Shown here piece by piece: positions 54,281-63,467 of a DNA stretch of 64,000 nucleotides. Positions within the stretch are counted from its first letter, which is position 1. Each line of letters begins with the position of its first letter. Below the pieces are notes generated by a model that searched no databases, had not been told where the DNA came from, and worked only from the letters and a program-made list of their open reading frames with translations. The position numbers and the translations under genes were made by a program. This stretch comes from Catenuloplanes niger. GTDB lineage: Bacteria > Actinomycetota > Actinomycetes > Mycobacteriales > Micromonosporaceae. The stretch lies in assembly GCF_031458255.1 (NCBI RefSeq), contig NZ_JAVDYC010000001.1, positions 2,241,001 through 2,305,000 of the forward strand, in the 5' to 3' direction.

Positions 54281-54318
54281 CCGTCGACGCGGCCGCACCC
54301 GCCGGTGGGCGCACCCGG

Positions 54319-54756
54319 TCAGGGTGGGGTGAGCTCGGCGGTGTGGGACTCGGCGAGGTCGGGACGTTCGTGATACTGGGCGGGTGTGTTCTGGAGCAGC
54401 GCGACACGCCAGCCGGCGGGACCGTGGACGGCGATCAGGGACTGGACCGCGTTCAGGGCCGGATGCGGCACCTCGGCGCCGGGAGGCAGCATGCCGGTGA
54501 TCGCCCGGAGCAGCGCCACCCGGTCGGACAGGGCGTGCACGTCGCGAACCTTCCAGACGTAGGTGGCGGTGGCGTGGCCGGAGAAGATCGGGCGCAGGTG
54601 TGCCTCGATCTCCGGGGCCGGTATCTGACTGCCGTCGAAGCCGATCAGGTGGCCGCCGGGTGCGAATCGTGCGGCGAAGGCGGCGGCGTCGCGGTCGTTC
54701 CAGGCGGTGAGCACGGCGGTGTGCAGCGCGGTCACGGCCTCCTCGAAAGCCTCCAT
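54319..54756 (-). CDS. SgcJ/EcaC-type SnoaL-like protein
   Basis: A 145-residue small alpha+beta-barrel protein of the SnoaL/nuclear-transport-factor-2 fold: EEAVTALHTAVLTAWNDRDA, ARFAPGGHLIGFDG and the C-terminal GWRVALLQNTPAQYHER. Close relatives are labelled SgcJ/EcaC family oxidoreductase. Function is unknown. The ATG 54756 fits family length; the frame extends upstream to 54825 without support. No ribosome binding site is convincing. Confidence 0.83.
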   Translation of the reverse strand: MEAFEEAVTALHTAVLTAWNDRDAAAFAARFAPGGHLIGFDGSQIPAPEIEAHLRPIFSGHATATYVWKVRDVHALSDRVALLRAITGMLPPGAEVPHPALNAVQSLIAVHGPAGWRVALLQNTPAQYHERPDLAESHTAELTPP

Positions 54757-55562
54757 CTGCCGATGGTGACACCCCCGCACACCGGCTTGCCCCCGAACCC
54801 CGGATCGCGGCCACCACGGCGGCACCGGGCCGGGCGGCGAGGTTCCGCACGACCCGGTGCCACACCGGCGGAGAAGCAGCCAGGAATGTCGTCAGTCGTC
54901 GACACCCGGTACCCGACGGCGGGCTGATACCCGGCATCCGGCAGCGGGCTGATACCCGGGCATCCGGTGCCCGGTGGTGACCGATACCCGCCGGTGGCGA
55001 GTGCCCGGCGGCGGCCGGTCAGTACCCGCCGGCGGCCAGTGCGCGGCGGCGGCCGGTACCGCCGTTGGCCAGTGCCCGGCGGCGGCCGTGCCCGGCTGCT
55101 GAAGTAGCTGGCGGCAGTGGCAGGGGGCACCAAGTTGACCTTGCCCTGTGCCTGCGGCATAGCAGCGCAGACCCGCCGACCCGACACGAGCCTCTATAAC
55201 CGATATTTCCGCATAACAGGATGACCATCGCCGCTTCAGCGTGACGATCATCCGGCAGTGCCGACGCGAACGATCATTGACCGATGCGAAAAGCACCGCC
55301 AAGAGGCCTGTTGACCTCTTTTTCGCATCGGTCAATGATCGCGGCGGCCATTGAGCGCCATGCGAAGACCGGTCACGAAATTCACGCGTCGAGCGTCTGC
55401 GCGGACTCGACGCACGTCACCGACAGCGTAGCCACCTTATGGTGAAATTTCGGGCACGGCCGCCCGGCACGGCCAACCGGCACAGCCGCCCGGCACGGCC
55501 AACCGGCACGGGTGCCCGGCGTGGGTGCCGGGCGTGGGTGCCGGGCGAGGCAGGGAGCGCCG
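54757..55562. other. 806-base region without a supportable gene; repeats and an inverted repeat
   Basis: Between the SnoaL-like gene and mptB I find no gene I can defend. It holds imperfect GGCGGCGGCC(A/G)GTGCCCGG repeats (about 54900-55095), an AT-richer block with the long inverted repeat at 55271-55341, then GCCGCCCGGCACGGCCAACC tandem units (about 55459-55508) and GGGTGCC(C/G)GGCGT units (about 55509-55550). Confidence 0.6.
55271..55341. repeat. 22-bp perfect inverted repeat with a nested hairpin and T-run
   Basis: Arms 55271-55292 and 55320-55341 are exact complements (outer part CGATCATTGACCGATGCG). The 27-base spacer contains AAGAGG...CCTCTT (55301-55320), followed by a T5 run. The inner stem alone is a good intrinsic terminator; the outer arms would form a competing long hairpin. 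Confidence 0.88.
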
Positions 55563-57071
55563 CTAGGCGGTGGCCGTGGGTGACGCCGGTTCGGTTCCGG
55601 CGGTGGGGTTCGGTCGGCGTTCCTCGCGCAGGTGGCGGACGAGCCGGACGATGAACCAGATCGAGAACGCCAGCATCAGCGGTGCGCCGGGGATGCGGGT
55701 GAAGTAGGCCAGGCCGGTGCCGTCCGGCATGATCAGGAACAGGCCGCCGACCGTGACGAACGTGATGCCGAGCAGGCCGCGACCGGATGCGGCGGCGATC
55801 GCGAGGAGCGCGATCGGCCAGGTCATGTACCAGATGTTGACGACCGGGGAGAGCGCGAGCGTGGCCGCGAGCGCGAGGCCGGCGTGGTGCAGCACCGTCG
55901 CGTCGGTCTGCTCGCGGCGGGCCCGCCACCAGATCGCGATCAGCACCGGGACCAGCAGGATCAGGGCGACGACGCGGAAGAACCCGTAGACCTTGGTCTT
56001 GATGCCGACCATGCGGATCAGCCACTCGACGGTCAGGCCGGCGGCGGTCGGCGGTGACTGCCAGACCACTGAGTCGCCGGTGCTGGAGAGCGCGGCCAGC
56101 CACCCGAAGTCGAGCCCGGCCGCGAGCGTGGTGCCGGCCAGCGCGGCCACGGCGCCGCCGGTGAGCACGGCCGCGACCGGCCAGAGCGCGCGCCAGCGGA
56201 ACGGGGCGCCGATCGCGAGCAGCGCGGCGAACGGCAGCACGACCAGTGCGGTGCCCTTGACGCCGACGGACAGGCCGATCAGCGCGCCGGCGGCGGCCAG
56301 CCGGAGCCACCACGCGGCGTCGCGGGTGGTGGCGGGGCGGGGCGTGACCGCGAGGCCGGCGAGGAACAGGCCGAGCATCAGCGCGTCGTTGTGCGAGCCG
56401 GACAGCAGGTGCACGCCGACCAGCGGCGTGGCCAGGCCGAACCAGAGTGCGCGGGCCGGGTCGGCACCGGCCCGGCGGGCCAGCGCGGGCAGGCTGACCG
56501 CGGCGAGGACCAGGCCGAGCACCGCGGCGGCCCGGAACCCGGCGATCGAGGCCCACAGCGTGCCGGTGACGTGCGCGACCAGGCCGGCGACCGCCATGAA
56601 GACCGCGCCGTACGGTGCCGGGGTCTCCCGCCACATCGGCGTCACCAGGTCCAGCCACTCGCAGGGCAGTGCGGCGACGCCGTTGCGGTACGGATCGATC
56701 CCGGCCGCGAAGATCTCCCCCTGGCACGAGTACGGGTAGACGTCCCGGCTGGCCAGCGGCGGCGCGACGAGCAGCGGCAGCGACCACAGCGCCGCCGTCA
56801 CCGCGACCCAGCGCACGGTCAGCTCGCCGGCCCGGGCCCGCCACCAGGCGAGCAGCAGCAGGAGCACGCCGCCGAAGTACAGCAGGACCGAGGCCGGCCC
56901 GTTCTCGGACAGCCAGATCGTGCGCGGTGAGACCCACTCCGGCTGCGGCACCGGCAGCGCGCCGCCGAGGAACGCCGCGACACCGAGCATCACCGCACCG
57001 GCGAACCCGGACCAGCGTGCCACCGTCAGCAGTGCGAGCGGCTTCTTCACATCGGGCGGTGCGATGGTCAC
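55563..57071 (-). CDS. MptB-type polyprenol-phosphomannose alpha-1,6-mannosyltransferase
   Basis: A 502-residue polytopic membrane protein (about 11-12 helices) of the GT-C fold. An early extracellular loop carries SRDVYPYSCQG and GIDPYRNG, the Asp-containing motif of MptB/MptA enzymes that extend mannan on lipomannan. The C-terminus is basic and cytoplasmic (LREERRPNPTAGTEPASPT). In mycobacteria MptB builds the alpha-1,6-mannan core. Start GTG at 57071. It is downstream of glnE on the same strand with a gap of about 95 bases, probably a separate unit. Confidence 0.82.
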   Translation of the reverse strand: MTIAPPDVKKPLALLTVARWSGFAGAVMLGVAAFLGGALPVPQPEWVSPRTIWLSENGPASVLLYFGGVLLLLLAWWRARAGELTVRWVAVTAALWSLPLLVAPPLASRDVYPYSCQGEIFAAGIDPYRNGVAALPCEWLDLVTPMWRETPAPYGAVFMAVAGLVAHVTGTLWASIAGFRAAAVLGLVLAAVSLPALARRAGADPARALWFGLATPLVGVHLLSGSHNDALMLGLFLAGLAVTPRPATTRDAAWWLRLAAAGALIGLSVGVKGTALVVLPFAALLAIGAPFRWRALWPVAAVLTGGAVAALAGTTLAAGLDFGWLAALSSTGDSVVWQSPPTAAGLTVEWLIRMVGIKTKVYGFFRVVALILLVPVLIAIWWRARREQTDATVLHHAGLALAATLALSPVVNIWYMTWPIALLAIAAASGRGLLGITFVTVGGLFLIMPDGTGLAYFTRIPGAPLMLAFSIWFIVRLVRHLREERRPNPTAGTEPASPTATA

Positions 57072-57166
57072 GGTGAAATCGCTTCCAGTTCGTCGTCGGG
57101 ACGGCCGCCAGAAAGGCTAAGCCACCGCCGCCGGGCGCACCGGCCCGCCATGAGTAACGACACTGA

Positions 57167-60100
57167 TCACGAGTCGAGCACGCGTTCGGTGGCCGCCCGC
57201 GCCCGCCGGGTGGTGCGCAGGTACTCGTCGACGAACTCCTGCGGGTCGTGCGCGCCCAGCAGCTGGACCACGCCGGCCAGTTCCGGGCCGTGCCGGGGCA
57301 GCTGGTCGGTGGGCCGGCCGCGGACCAGCGTGAGCGCGTTGCGTACCTCGGCCGCGAGCGTCCAGCCGGCGCGCAGCGCGGCCGTGTCCGCCGCGTCGAC
57401 CAGCCCGGCGCCGTGTGCCGCGTCGAGCGCGTCCAGCGTCCGGGTGGAGCGCAGTCCCGGCACCGCGTGCGCGTGCCGGAGCTGGAGCAGCTGCACGGCC
57501 CACTCGACGTCCGCGAGCCCGCCGCGCCCGAGCTTGGTGTGGGTGGCCGGGTCGGCGCCGCGGGGCAGCCGCTCGTTCTCCACCCGGGCCTTGATCCGGC
57601 GGATCTCGGTGACCTGCTCCCGGCTGAGCCCGCCGTCCGGGTAGCGCAGCGTGTCGGCCAGCGCCAGGAACTCGGCGCCGAGTGCCTGGTCGCCGCAGAC
57701 GTACCGGGCGCGCAGCAGCGCCTGTGCCTCCCAGATCTTCGACCAGCGGTCGTAGTACGAGCGGTACGCGGCGAGGCTGCGTACCAGCGGGCCCTGTCGT
57801 CCTTCGGGGCGCAGGTCCGCGTCGATGCCGAGCGGCGGGTCGTGCGCGGGCATGCCGAGCAGCCGGCGCAGTTCCTCCGCGATCGCGTGCGCGGCGGCCG
57901 CGTCCCCGCCGTCGAAGACGAACAGCACGTCCGCGTCCGAGGAGTAGCTCATCTCGTCGCCGCCGAGCCGGCCCATGCCGATGACGGCGAACCGCAGCTC
58001 GGCCGGGGCCTTGTGCACCTCGCGGGCGACGCGCACCGCGGCGGCCAGCGTGGCGTCGGTGACCGCGGAGAGGCCGCGCGCTATGTCGAGCAGACCGGCC
58101 GGGTTGGCCGGGGCCAGGTCCGCCGCGTTGACCAGGATGTCCGCGCAGGCGAGCCGGAGCAGTTCGCGGCGGCGCAGCGCGCGGACCGCGCCGATCGCCT
58201 GGGTGGGGTCGGCGGGCGCGAGGTGGCGCGCGGCCGCGGCGGCGAAGCCGGGTTCGAGCACCTCGCGGTCGCGCGGCGTGAGCTCCGCGTCGTCGGCGAG
58301 CAGGCGCAGCGCCTCCGGGTCGCGGGCGAGCAGGTCGGCGGCGTACCGGGACAGGCCGAGCAGCCGGGCGAGGCGGCGTACGACCGGGCCCTCGTCGCGG
58401 AGCAGGCGCAGGTACCAGGGGGCGCTGCCGAGCTGGTCGGACAGCTGGCGGTAGCTGAGCAGCCCACGGTCCGGTTCGGGCGCGTCGGCCAGCTCCTCCA
58501 GCAGCACCGGCAGCAGCGTGCGCTGGATCGAGGCGGTCCGGGACAGTCCGCCGGTGAGCGCCTCGATGTGCCGCAGCGCGCCGGCCGGGTCGGCGTAGCC
58601 GAGCACCTGGAGGCGGCGGCGGGCCGACTCCGGGTACATCCGCAGCTGCTCCGCGGGCACCCGGGCGACGGACTCCAGCAGCGGCCGGTAGAGCAGCTTG
58701 GCGTGCAGGCGGCGGACGCCGGCCGCGTGCGCGACCCAGTCCGCGCGGAACGCCTCGACCACGTCCCGGCCGGGCATCGGCGCGTAGCCGAGCGACTGGG
58801 CCAGCCAGCGCTGCGCGTCCGCGCCGTCCGGCACGGTGTGCGTGCGGCTGAGCTGCTGCAGTTGCAGCCGGTGCTCGACCGCGCGCAGGAACCGGTAGCC
58901 GCGCAGCAGCGTCTCGCCGTCCTGCCGCCCGACGTAGCCGCCGTTGACCAGCGCGCGCAGTGCCGGGACCGTGCCGCCGACGCGCAGCGACTCGTCCACC
59001 CGGCCGTGCACCAGCTGCAGCAGCTGCACCGCGAACTCGATGTCGCGCAGGCCGCCGGGCCCGCGCTTGATCTCCCGGTCCTTCTGCTTCGGCGGGACCT
59101 GGTCGATGATCCGGCGGCGCATCTTGCGGATGTCGTCGACCGCCTCCGGGCGCTCGGCCGCGTGCCAGATCAGCGGCCCCAGCTGGGTGAGCCACTCCTC
59201 GCCCAGCGCCCGGTCGCCGACCGCGACGCGCGCCTTGAGCAGCGCCTGGAACTCCCAGGTGCGCGCCCAGCGGTGGTAGTAGGCGAGGTGGCTGGCGAGC
59301 GTGCGGACCAGCGGGCCACGACCGCCCTCCGGCCGTAGCGCGGCGTCGACCTGCCAGGCGACCTGGCCGCAGATCTCGATCAGCCGGGTCGCGACCACGG
59401 TGCCGGCGGACAGGTCCTCGTCGCCGCGGCACACGAAGATCACGTCGACGTCGGAGACGTAGTTCAGCTCGGTCGCGCCGCACTTGCCCATCGCGATCAC
59501 GGCGAGCGACGGTTCCGCGCCGGGCAGGTCGGCGACCGCCATGTCGTACGCCGCGGCCATCGTCGCGTCGGCCAGCGCGGTGATCGCGGCCATCGTCTGT
59601 TCCAGCCCGCGGCCGGCCGTCAGGTCCGCGGCCGCGATCCGCAGCAGCCCGATCCGGTACGCCCGGCGCAGCGTCGCCACCGTCGGTGCGCCGTCCAGGT
59701 CGAGCGTGCCGTCCGCGGCCGGCGCGACGCCGTTCTTCTCCGTGCACAGCACGCGCCACCGGCCCGGGTCCGCGACCAGGTCGTCACCGAGCGGGCTGGA
59801 CGCGCCGAGCACCGCGAACAGCCGCCGGGTCAGCCCCCGGTCCCGGCGCAGCGTGCCGAGCAGGCTCTCGTCGGCCGGCTCGTCGTGGTGCCGGTGCAGG
59901 TGCAGCGTCCGGCGCAGCCGGCCGGCCGGCGGGGACGGCACCGGCTCGGGTGCGGGGTTCGCCTCCACGACCCGGTGCAGCTGACGCAGCGCGAGGTTCG
60001 GGTCGGCGGTCCGGGACAGCACGGTGAGCAGCTCGCCGGCGACCTCGTCGGCCGGTTCCTGCGTCTCCTGGTTCCACAGGCCGAGGTCGCCGAGCAGGTC

Positions 60101-60172
60101 GGCGGCCTTCGGCCCGGTGCCGGCCAGCGTGAACCCGTAGCGCGCCAGGCGGGCGCTGGTGGGGCGGGTCAT
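57167..60172 (-). CDS. glnE: Bifunctional glutamine synthetase adenylyltransferase/adenylyl-removing enzyme
   Basis: A 1001-residue cytoplasmic regulator of GlnA with two nucleotidyltransferase domains. The first has MGKCGATELNYVSDVDVIFV (SDVD at about 240-243) and the second VIGMGRLGGDEMSYSSDADV (about 730-746), each followed by a helical PII-uridylyltransferase-like domain. It adenylylates and deadenylylates the Tyr402 of GlnA encoded at 43.5 kb. Length is normal for the family. The ATG directly follows the stop codon of the amidotransferase gene (TAGATG), indicating coupling. Confidence 0.95.
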   Translation of the reverse strand: MTRPTSARLARYGFTLAGTGPKAADLLGDLGLWNQETQEPADEVAGELLTVLSRTADPNLALRQLHRVVEANPAPEPVPSPPAGRLRRTLHLHRHHDEPADESLLGTLRRDRGLTRRLFAVLGASSPLGDDLVADPGRWRVLCTEKNGVAPAADGTLDLDGAPTVATLRRAYRIGLLRIAAADLTAGRGLEQTMAAITALADATMAAAYDMAVADLPGAEPSLAVIAMGKCGATELNYVSDVDVIFVCRGDEDLSAGTVVATRLIEICGQVAWQVDAALRPEGGRGPLVRTLASHLAYYHRWARTWEFQALLKARVAVGDRALGEEWLTQLGPLIWHAAERPEAVDDIRKMRRRIIDQVPPKQKDREIKRGPGGLRDIEFAVQLLQLVHGRVDESLRVGGTVPALRALVNGGYVGRQDGETLLRGYRFLRAVEHRLQLQQLSRTHTVPDGADAQRWLAQSLGYAPMPGRDVVEAFRADWVAHAAGVRRLHAKLLYRPLLESVARVPAEQLRMYPESARRRLQVLGYADPAGALRHIEALTGGLSRTASIQRTLLPVLLEELADAPEPDRGLLSYRQLSDQLGSAPWYLRLLRDEGPVVRRLARLLGLSRYAADLLARDPEALRLLADDAELTPRDREVLEPGFAAAAARHLAPADPTQAIGAVRALRRRELLRLACADILVNAADLAPANPAGLLDIARGLSAVTDATLAAAVRVAREVHKAPAELRFAVIGMGRLGGDEMSYSSDADVLFVFDGGDAAAAHAIAEELRRLLGMPAHDPPLGIDADLRPEGRQGPLVRSLAAYRSYYDRWSKIWEAQALLRARYVCGDQALGAEFLALADTLRYPDGGLSREQVTEIRRIKARVENERLPRGADPATHTKLGRGGLADVEWAVQLLQLRHAHAVPGLRSTRTLDALDAAHGAGLVDAADTAALRAGWTLAAEVRNALTLVRGRPTDQLPRHGPELAGVVQLLGAHDPQEFVDEYLRTTRRARAATERVLDS

Positions 60173-60922
60173 CTACTGGCCCAGCAGCGGCAGCGAGCGG
60201 CCGGCGCCGGAGAGCGTGCCGAGTGCGAGCGCGGCGAACCGGGCCGCGAACGGCTGCCAGATCTCCTCCACGTCGGCGAGCGCGGCCACGCAGGCGTCGA
60301 CCACGTCCTGCGGCGCGTAGCCCAGGTCGGTCAGCACGCCGTCGTCGTTCGTGGCCCATCGGGCGATCATGTCGGCGTCGCACTCGATGTGGAACTGCAC
60401 GCCCCAGGCCCGGTCGCCGAGCCGGAACGCCTGGTGCGGGAAGCGGGTGGACGCGGCGAGCAGCACCGCGCCGTGCGGCAGCTCGGTGATCTCGTCGACG
60501 TGCCACTGCAGCACGTCCGGCAGCAGCGGCACGTACCGGAACAGCGGGTCGGTGTCGGCGGCGTCCCGGCGGCCGATCAGCGCGGGGCCGATCTCCGGCC
60601 CGGACGTGCTGGGCGCGACCGTGCCGTTGTGCGCGGTCGCGAGCAGCTGCGCGCCGAGGCAGACCGCGAGCGTCGGCGTCCGGTACCGCACGGCCTTGCG
60701 CAGCAGGCTCTCCAGCCGGGGGAACCACGGGGCGCCGGGCGGATAGGCGTGCTGTTCGCCGCCGAGCACCACCAGGGCGGCATAGCCGTCCAGCGTCTCC
60801 GGCAGGTCGTCGCCCGCATGGGGACGACGGATCTCGAGTGTCAGGCCCGCCTCGGTCAGCCACTCACCGAGTCGCCGGACGTCGTCCGCAGGATCGTTCT
60901 CCACCACCAGCGCCGTACCCAC
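60173..60922 (-). CDS. Type 1 glutamine amidotransferase-like protein
   Basis: A 249-residue class I glutamine amidotransferase: nucleophile Cys88 in VCLGAQLLA, and the His178/Glu180 pair in GVQFHIE. No synthase domain is attached, so its acceptor is unknown. It is similar to the GMP synthase-type amidotransferase fold (GATase1_GuaA-like). GTG start; TAGCCT (60929-60934, complement) six bases upstream suggests a leaderless transcript. It is directly followed by glnE, implying a link to glutamine metabolism (inference). Confidence 0.88.
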   Translation of the reverse strand: MGTALVVENDPADDVRRLGEWLTEAGLTLEIRRPHAGDDLPETLDGYAALVVLGGEQHAYPPGAPWFPRLESLLRKAVRYRTPTLAVCLGAQLLATAHNGTVAPSTSGPEIGPALIGRRDAADTDPLFRYVPLLPDVLQWHVDEITELPHGAVLLAASTRFPHQAFRLGDRAWGVQFHIECDADMIARWATNDDGVLTDLGYAPQDVVDACVAALADVEEIWQPFAARFAALALGTLSGAGRSLPLLGQ

Positions 60923-61078
60923 GTATCGAGGCTATCTGTTTCGGCGCGGTTTCCCGCGCCGCGCCGCACTCTGTTTACGGTCGCCGCTGCGCTCCGCCGG
61001 CGCCGGGCCTGGTCACGGTCGCGCACGGGCTCACCGCGTTTTGCCGTCGACGCGGGCGAAAGGCGCTTGAATGGAGTT

Positions 61079-62125
61079 ATGAGATCCACTCGCCGGCGGG
61101 TGCTCAGTGGGCTGGCGGCGCTCGCCGTGCTCGGCGCGTGCGGCGATCCCCGCCGCGAGGGGACCCCGAAGATCGCGTACCTGGTGCCGGACACCGCCTC
61201 GAACTTCTCGGTCGAGCTCGGCCTCGGCTATCAGGCCGGTGCCGCGCGGGTGGCCGGCGTGGAGATGACGGTGTCCGGTCCCCAGGTGGTCGACGGCGCG
61301 CGTCAGGCGCAGCAGTTCGAGGAGCTGACGGACGACCGGATCGACGGCATCTCGGTCACCACGCTCTCCCCCGAGCTGCTCGCCCGGCCGATGGCCGCGG
61401 CGTCCAAGGCCGGCATCCAGCTGATCGCGGTCGGCGTGCAGCCGCCGCCCTCGTCCGGCGTGCCGCTGCTGGTCGCCAACGACAACTACGAACTGGGCCG
61501 GATGCTGGCGGACGAGATCATCGCGCGGCTGCCGGCGGACGTGACCGGGACCGTGGTGCTCGGCACGATCGCGCCCGGCGTGCCGACCATGGACTTCCGT
61601 ACCCAGGGCATGCGGGACCGGTTCGTCGAGAAACTGCCCCGGGTGACGGTCACCGGGCCGTACGACACCGCGCAGGACGTGCCCGCGAACCGGGCCGCGT
61701 GGGCGCGGCTGGCCACCGCGAACCCGAACGCGCTGGCGTTCCTCGGCAACGGCGACCCGGACGCGTTCAACCTGGCGTCGGTCCGGGCCGAGATGCGGGG
61801 CCGCTGGCTGACCGGCGCGTTCGACCTGGACACGCAGTCGCTGACCGGGGTACGGGACGGGCACCTCACCGCGCTCGTCTCGCCGGAGCACTACCTGAAG
61901 GCCGCGGTCGCCGCCTGGATCCAGGCCGAGCACGCGAAGAGCGGCGACCCGCTGCCGGAGGGCTGGATCTACGTCCCCGGCCTGACGGTCACCGCGGAGA
62001 ACGTGGAGTCGGTCATCATCCGCCAGGCGTCCGCGGAGGCGCGGGCCGGCCAGCTCGGCGCGCAGGTCGAGCAGCTCATGGCGGCCGCCCGGTCGGGTCC
62101 CCGGCCGATCACCGATGCCCGCTGA
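61079..62125 (+). CDS. Periplasmic-binding-protein-like lipoprotein (sugar-type)
   Basis: A 348-residue type I periplasmic-binding protein of the RbsB/XylF style. The signal peptide RSTRRRVLSGLAALAVLGAC has a lipobox ending at Cys21. The core begins PKIAYLVPDTASNFSVELG and has EQLTDDR-type ligand-site turns. No ABC permease or ATPase is next to it. The following gene is a diguanylate cyclase, so the protein may feed a signalling rather than transport role (inference). The GGAG is too close to the ATG to be decisive. Confidence 0.82.
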   Translation: MRSTRRRVLSGLAALAVLGACGDPRREGTPKIAYLVPDTASNFSVELGLGYQAGAARVAGVEMTVSGPQVVDGARQAQQFEELTDDRIDGISVTTLSPELLARPMAAASKAGIQLIAVGVQPPPSSGVPLLVANDNYELGRMLADEIIARLPADVTGTVVLGTIAPGVPTMDFRTQGMRDRFVEKLPRVTVTGPYDTAQDVPANRAAWARLATANPNALAFLGNGDPDAFNLASVRAEMRGRWLTGAFDLDTQSLTGVRDGHLTALVSPEHYLKAAVAAWIQAEHAKSGDPLPEGWIYVPGLTVTAENVESVIIRQASAEARAGQLGAQVEQLMAAARSGPRPITDAR

Positions 62126-62204
62126 GGGGAACGCCTCAGCCCGTGCCGGGCTGGACCGATCGGTACCCCACAGGGCCGCACGAACCGTACGGGAGGTGGG
62201 CCGC

Positions 62205-63386
62205 ATGCCGGCGCGGTTCCCCGGCGGGCGCGGCGCCGCCCGGATGGCGATCGCGGGTCTGGCGCTGAGCCTGCTCGCGCTGGCCGCGCTCGCCATGGCC
62301 TCGAACCTGGTCATGCAGCGCGCCACGTCCGGCGTCGGCCGGCTCAACCAGATCAGCGACGAGTGGGGCCAGGTCTTCCAGAGCCTGAACGCGGAGCAGG
62401 ACGCGATGCGCGACTACCTGCGGGCCGGCAGCGACGTCGGGCGCAAGCCGCTCGCCTCGGTGATCGGCGCCGGCGAGCCGAGCCTGCTCTGGCTGGCCAC
62501 GCACGCGGACGCGGACGACCGTCAGGCGGTGACGGTCGTGCTGCCCGCCTACCGGTCGTACGGCGCGACGCTGCACCGGATGATCGAGCTGGGCGACGGC
62601 GAGGCGAGCGCGGAGGTGCAGTTGCAGGCCGCGCAGGCGGACCTGGCGGAGCAGGCGCTGCGGAAGCAGATCACCGCGCAGATGGACCGCACCCGGCTGG
62701 AGACCACCGCGTTCCTGGAGGCGGCGGAGACGCAGAACAACCGGTTGCGTACCGCATCGCTGGTCATGATCGTGCTGGTGCTGCTGCCGCTCGGCCTGTC
62801 CGCCGCCGTGCTGGTCGGCTACCAGCGGCGGATCGAGCGGCAGGCGGAGGCGAGCCGGTACCAGGCGTTGCACGACCCGCTGACCGGCCTGGCGAACCGG
62901 TTGCTGCTGCACGAGCAGACCGACCGGGCGGTACGGGAGGCCGCGCGCCACGACGACCGGATCGCGCTGCTGCTGATCGACCTCAACCGGTTCAAGGAGG
63001 TCAACGACACGCTCGGGCACGCGGTCGGCGACCTCCTGCTGCAACGCGTCGCGGAGCGGCTCAAGACCGCGGTCCGCGACTCGGACACGGCCGCGCGCCT
63101 CGGCGGCGACGAGTTCGCGGTGCTGCTGCCGCGGCTGTCCACGACCGGCGACGCGCTGCTGGTGGCGCGCCGGATCGCGGACGCGTTCGCCGAACCGATC
63201 GTGCTCGACGACGGTCAGGTGCTGCGCAGCCACGGCAGCATCGGCATCTCGATCTACCCGGCGGACGCGGCGGACGCCAGTCAGCTGCTGCAGCACGCGG
63301 ACATCGCGATGTACGCGGCGAAACGCGCCGGGCTCGGGCCGACGATCTACACGGCCGCACTCGACGAGGAGCCCGCCACGCTGTAA
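62205..63386 (+). CDS. Membrane-bound diguanylate cyclase (GGDEF)
   Basis: 393 residues from ATG 62205, chosen because GGGAGG lies eight bases upstream; the frame is open to 62115. Two helices (about 13-36 and 182-206) enclose an extracytoplasmic helical sensor of about 145 residues, like a four-helix bundle or CHASE3. The GGDEF domain (about 215-380) has an intact GGDEF at 300-304 with an RDSD inhibition site at 291-294, so it should make c-di-GMP with product inhibition. The lipoprotein gene ends 79 bases upstream on the same strand. Confidence 0.92.
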   Translation: MPARFPGGRGAARMAIAGLALSLLALAALAMASNLVMQRATSGVGRLNQISDEWGQVFQSLNAEQDAMRDYLRAGSDVGRKPLASVIGAGEPSLLWLATHADADDRQAVTVVLPAYRSYGATLHRMIELGDGEASAEVQLQAAQADLAEQALRKQITAQMDRTRLETTAFLEAAETQNNRLRTASLVMIVLVLLPLGLSAAVLVGYQRRIERQAEASRYQALHDPLTGLANRLLLHEQTDRAVREAARHDDRIALLLIDLNRFKEVNDTLGHAVGDLLLQRVAERLKTAVRDSDTAARLGGDEFAVLLPRLSTTGDALLVARRIADAFAEPIVLDDGQVLRSHGSIGISIYPADAADASQLLQHADIAMYAAKRAGLGPTIYTAALDEEPATL

Positions 63387-63467
63387 CACTTTTCCGCCGC
63401 CCGGCGCTGGGACATGAGGGGCCTTCCGCCTCCCGGCAACCGGACATATCAGGCGGGGAGGCGTTGG

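Noticed and set aside
54892-55335. Complementary frame of 147 codons over the inverted repeat region
   Set aside because: It reads through tandem repeats, has no ribosome binding site, and no recognisable domain.
59885-61078. Long upstream extension of the binding-protein frame
   Set aside because: It runs antisense to glnE and the amidotransferase. The lipoprotein signal peptide begins at the ATG 61079.
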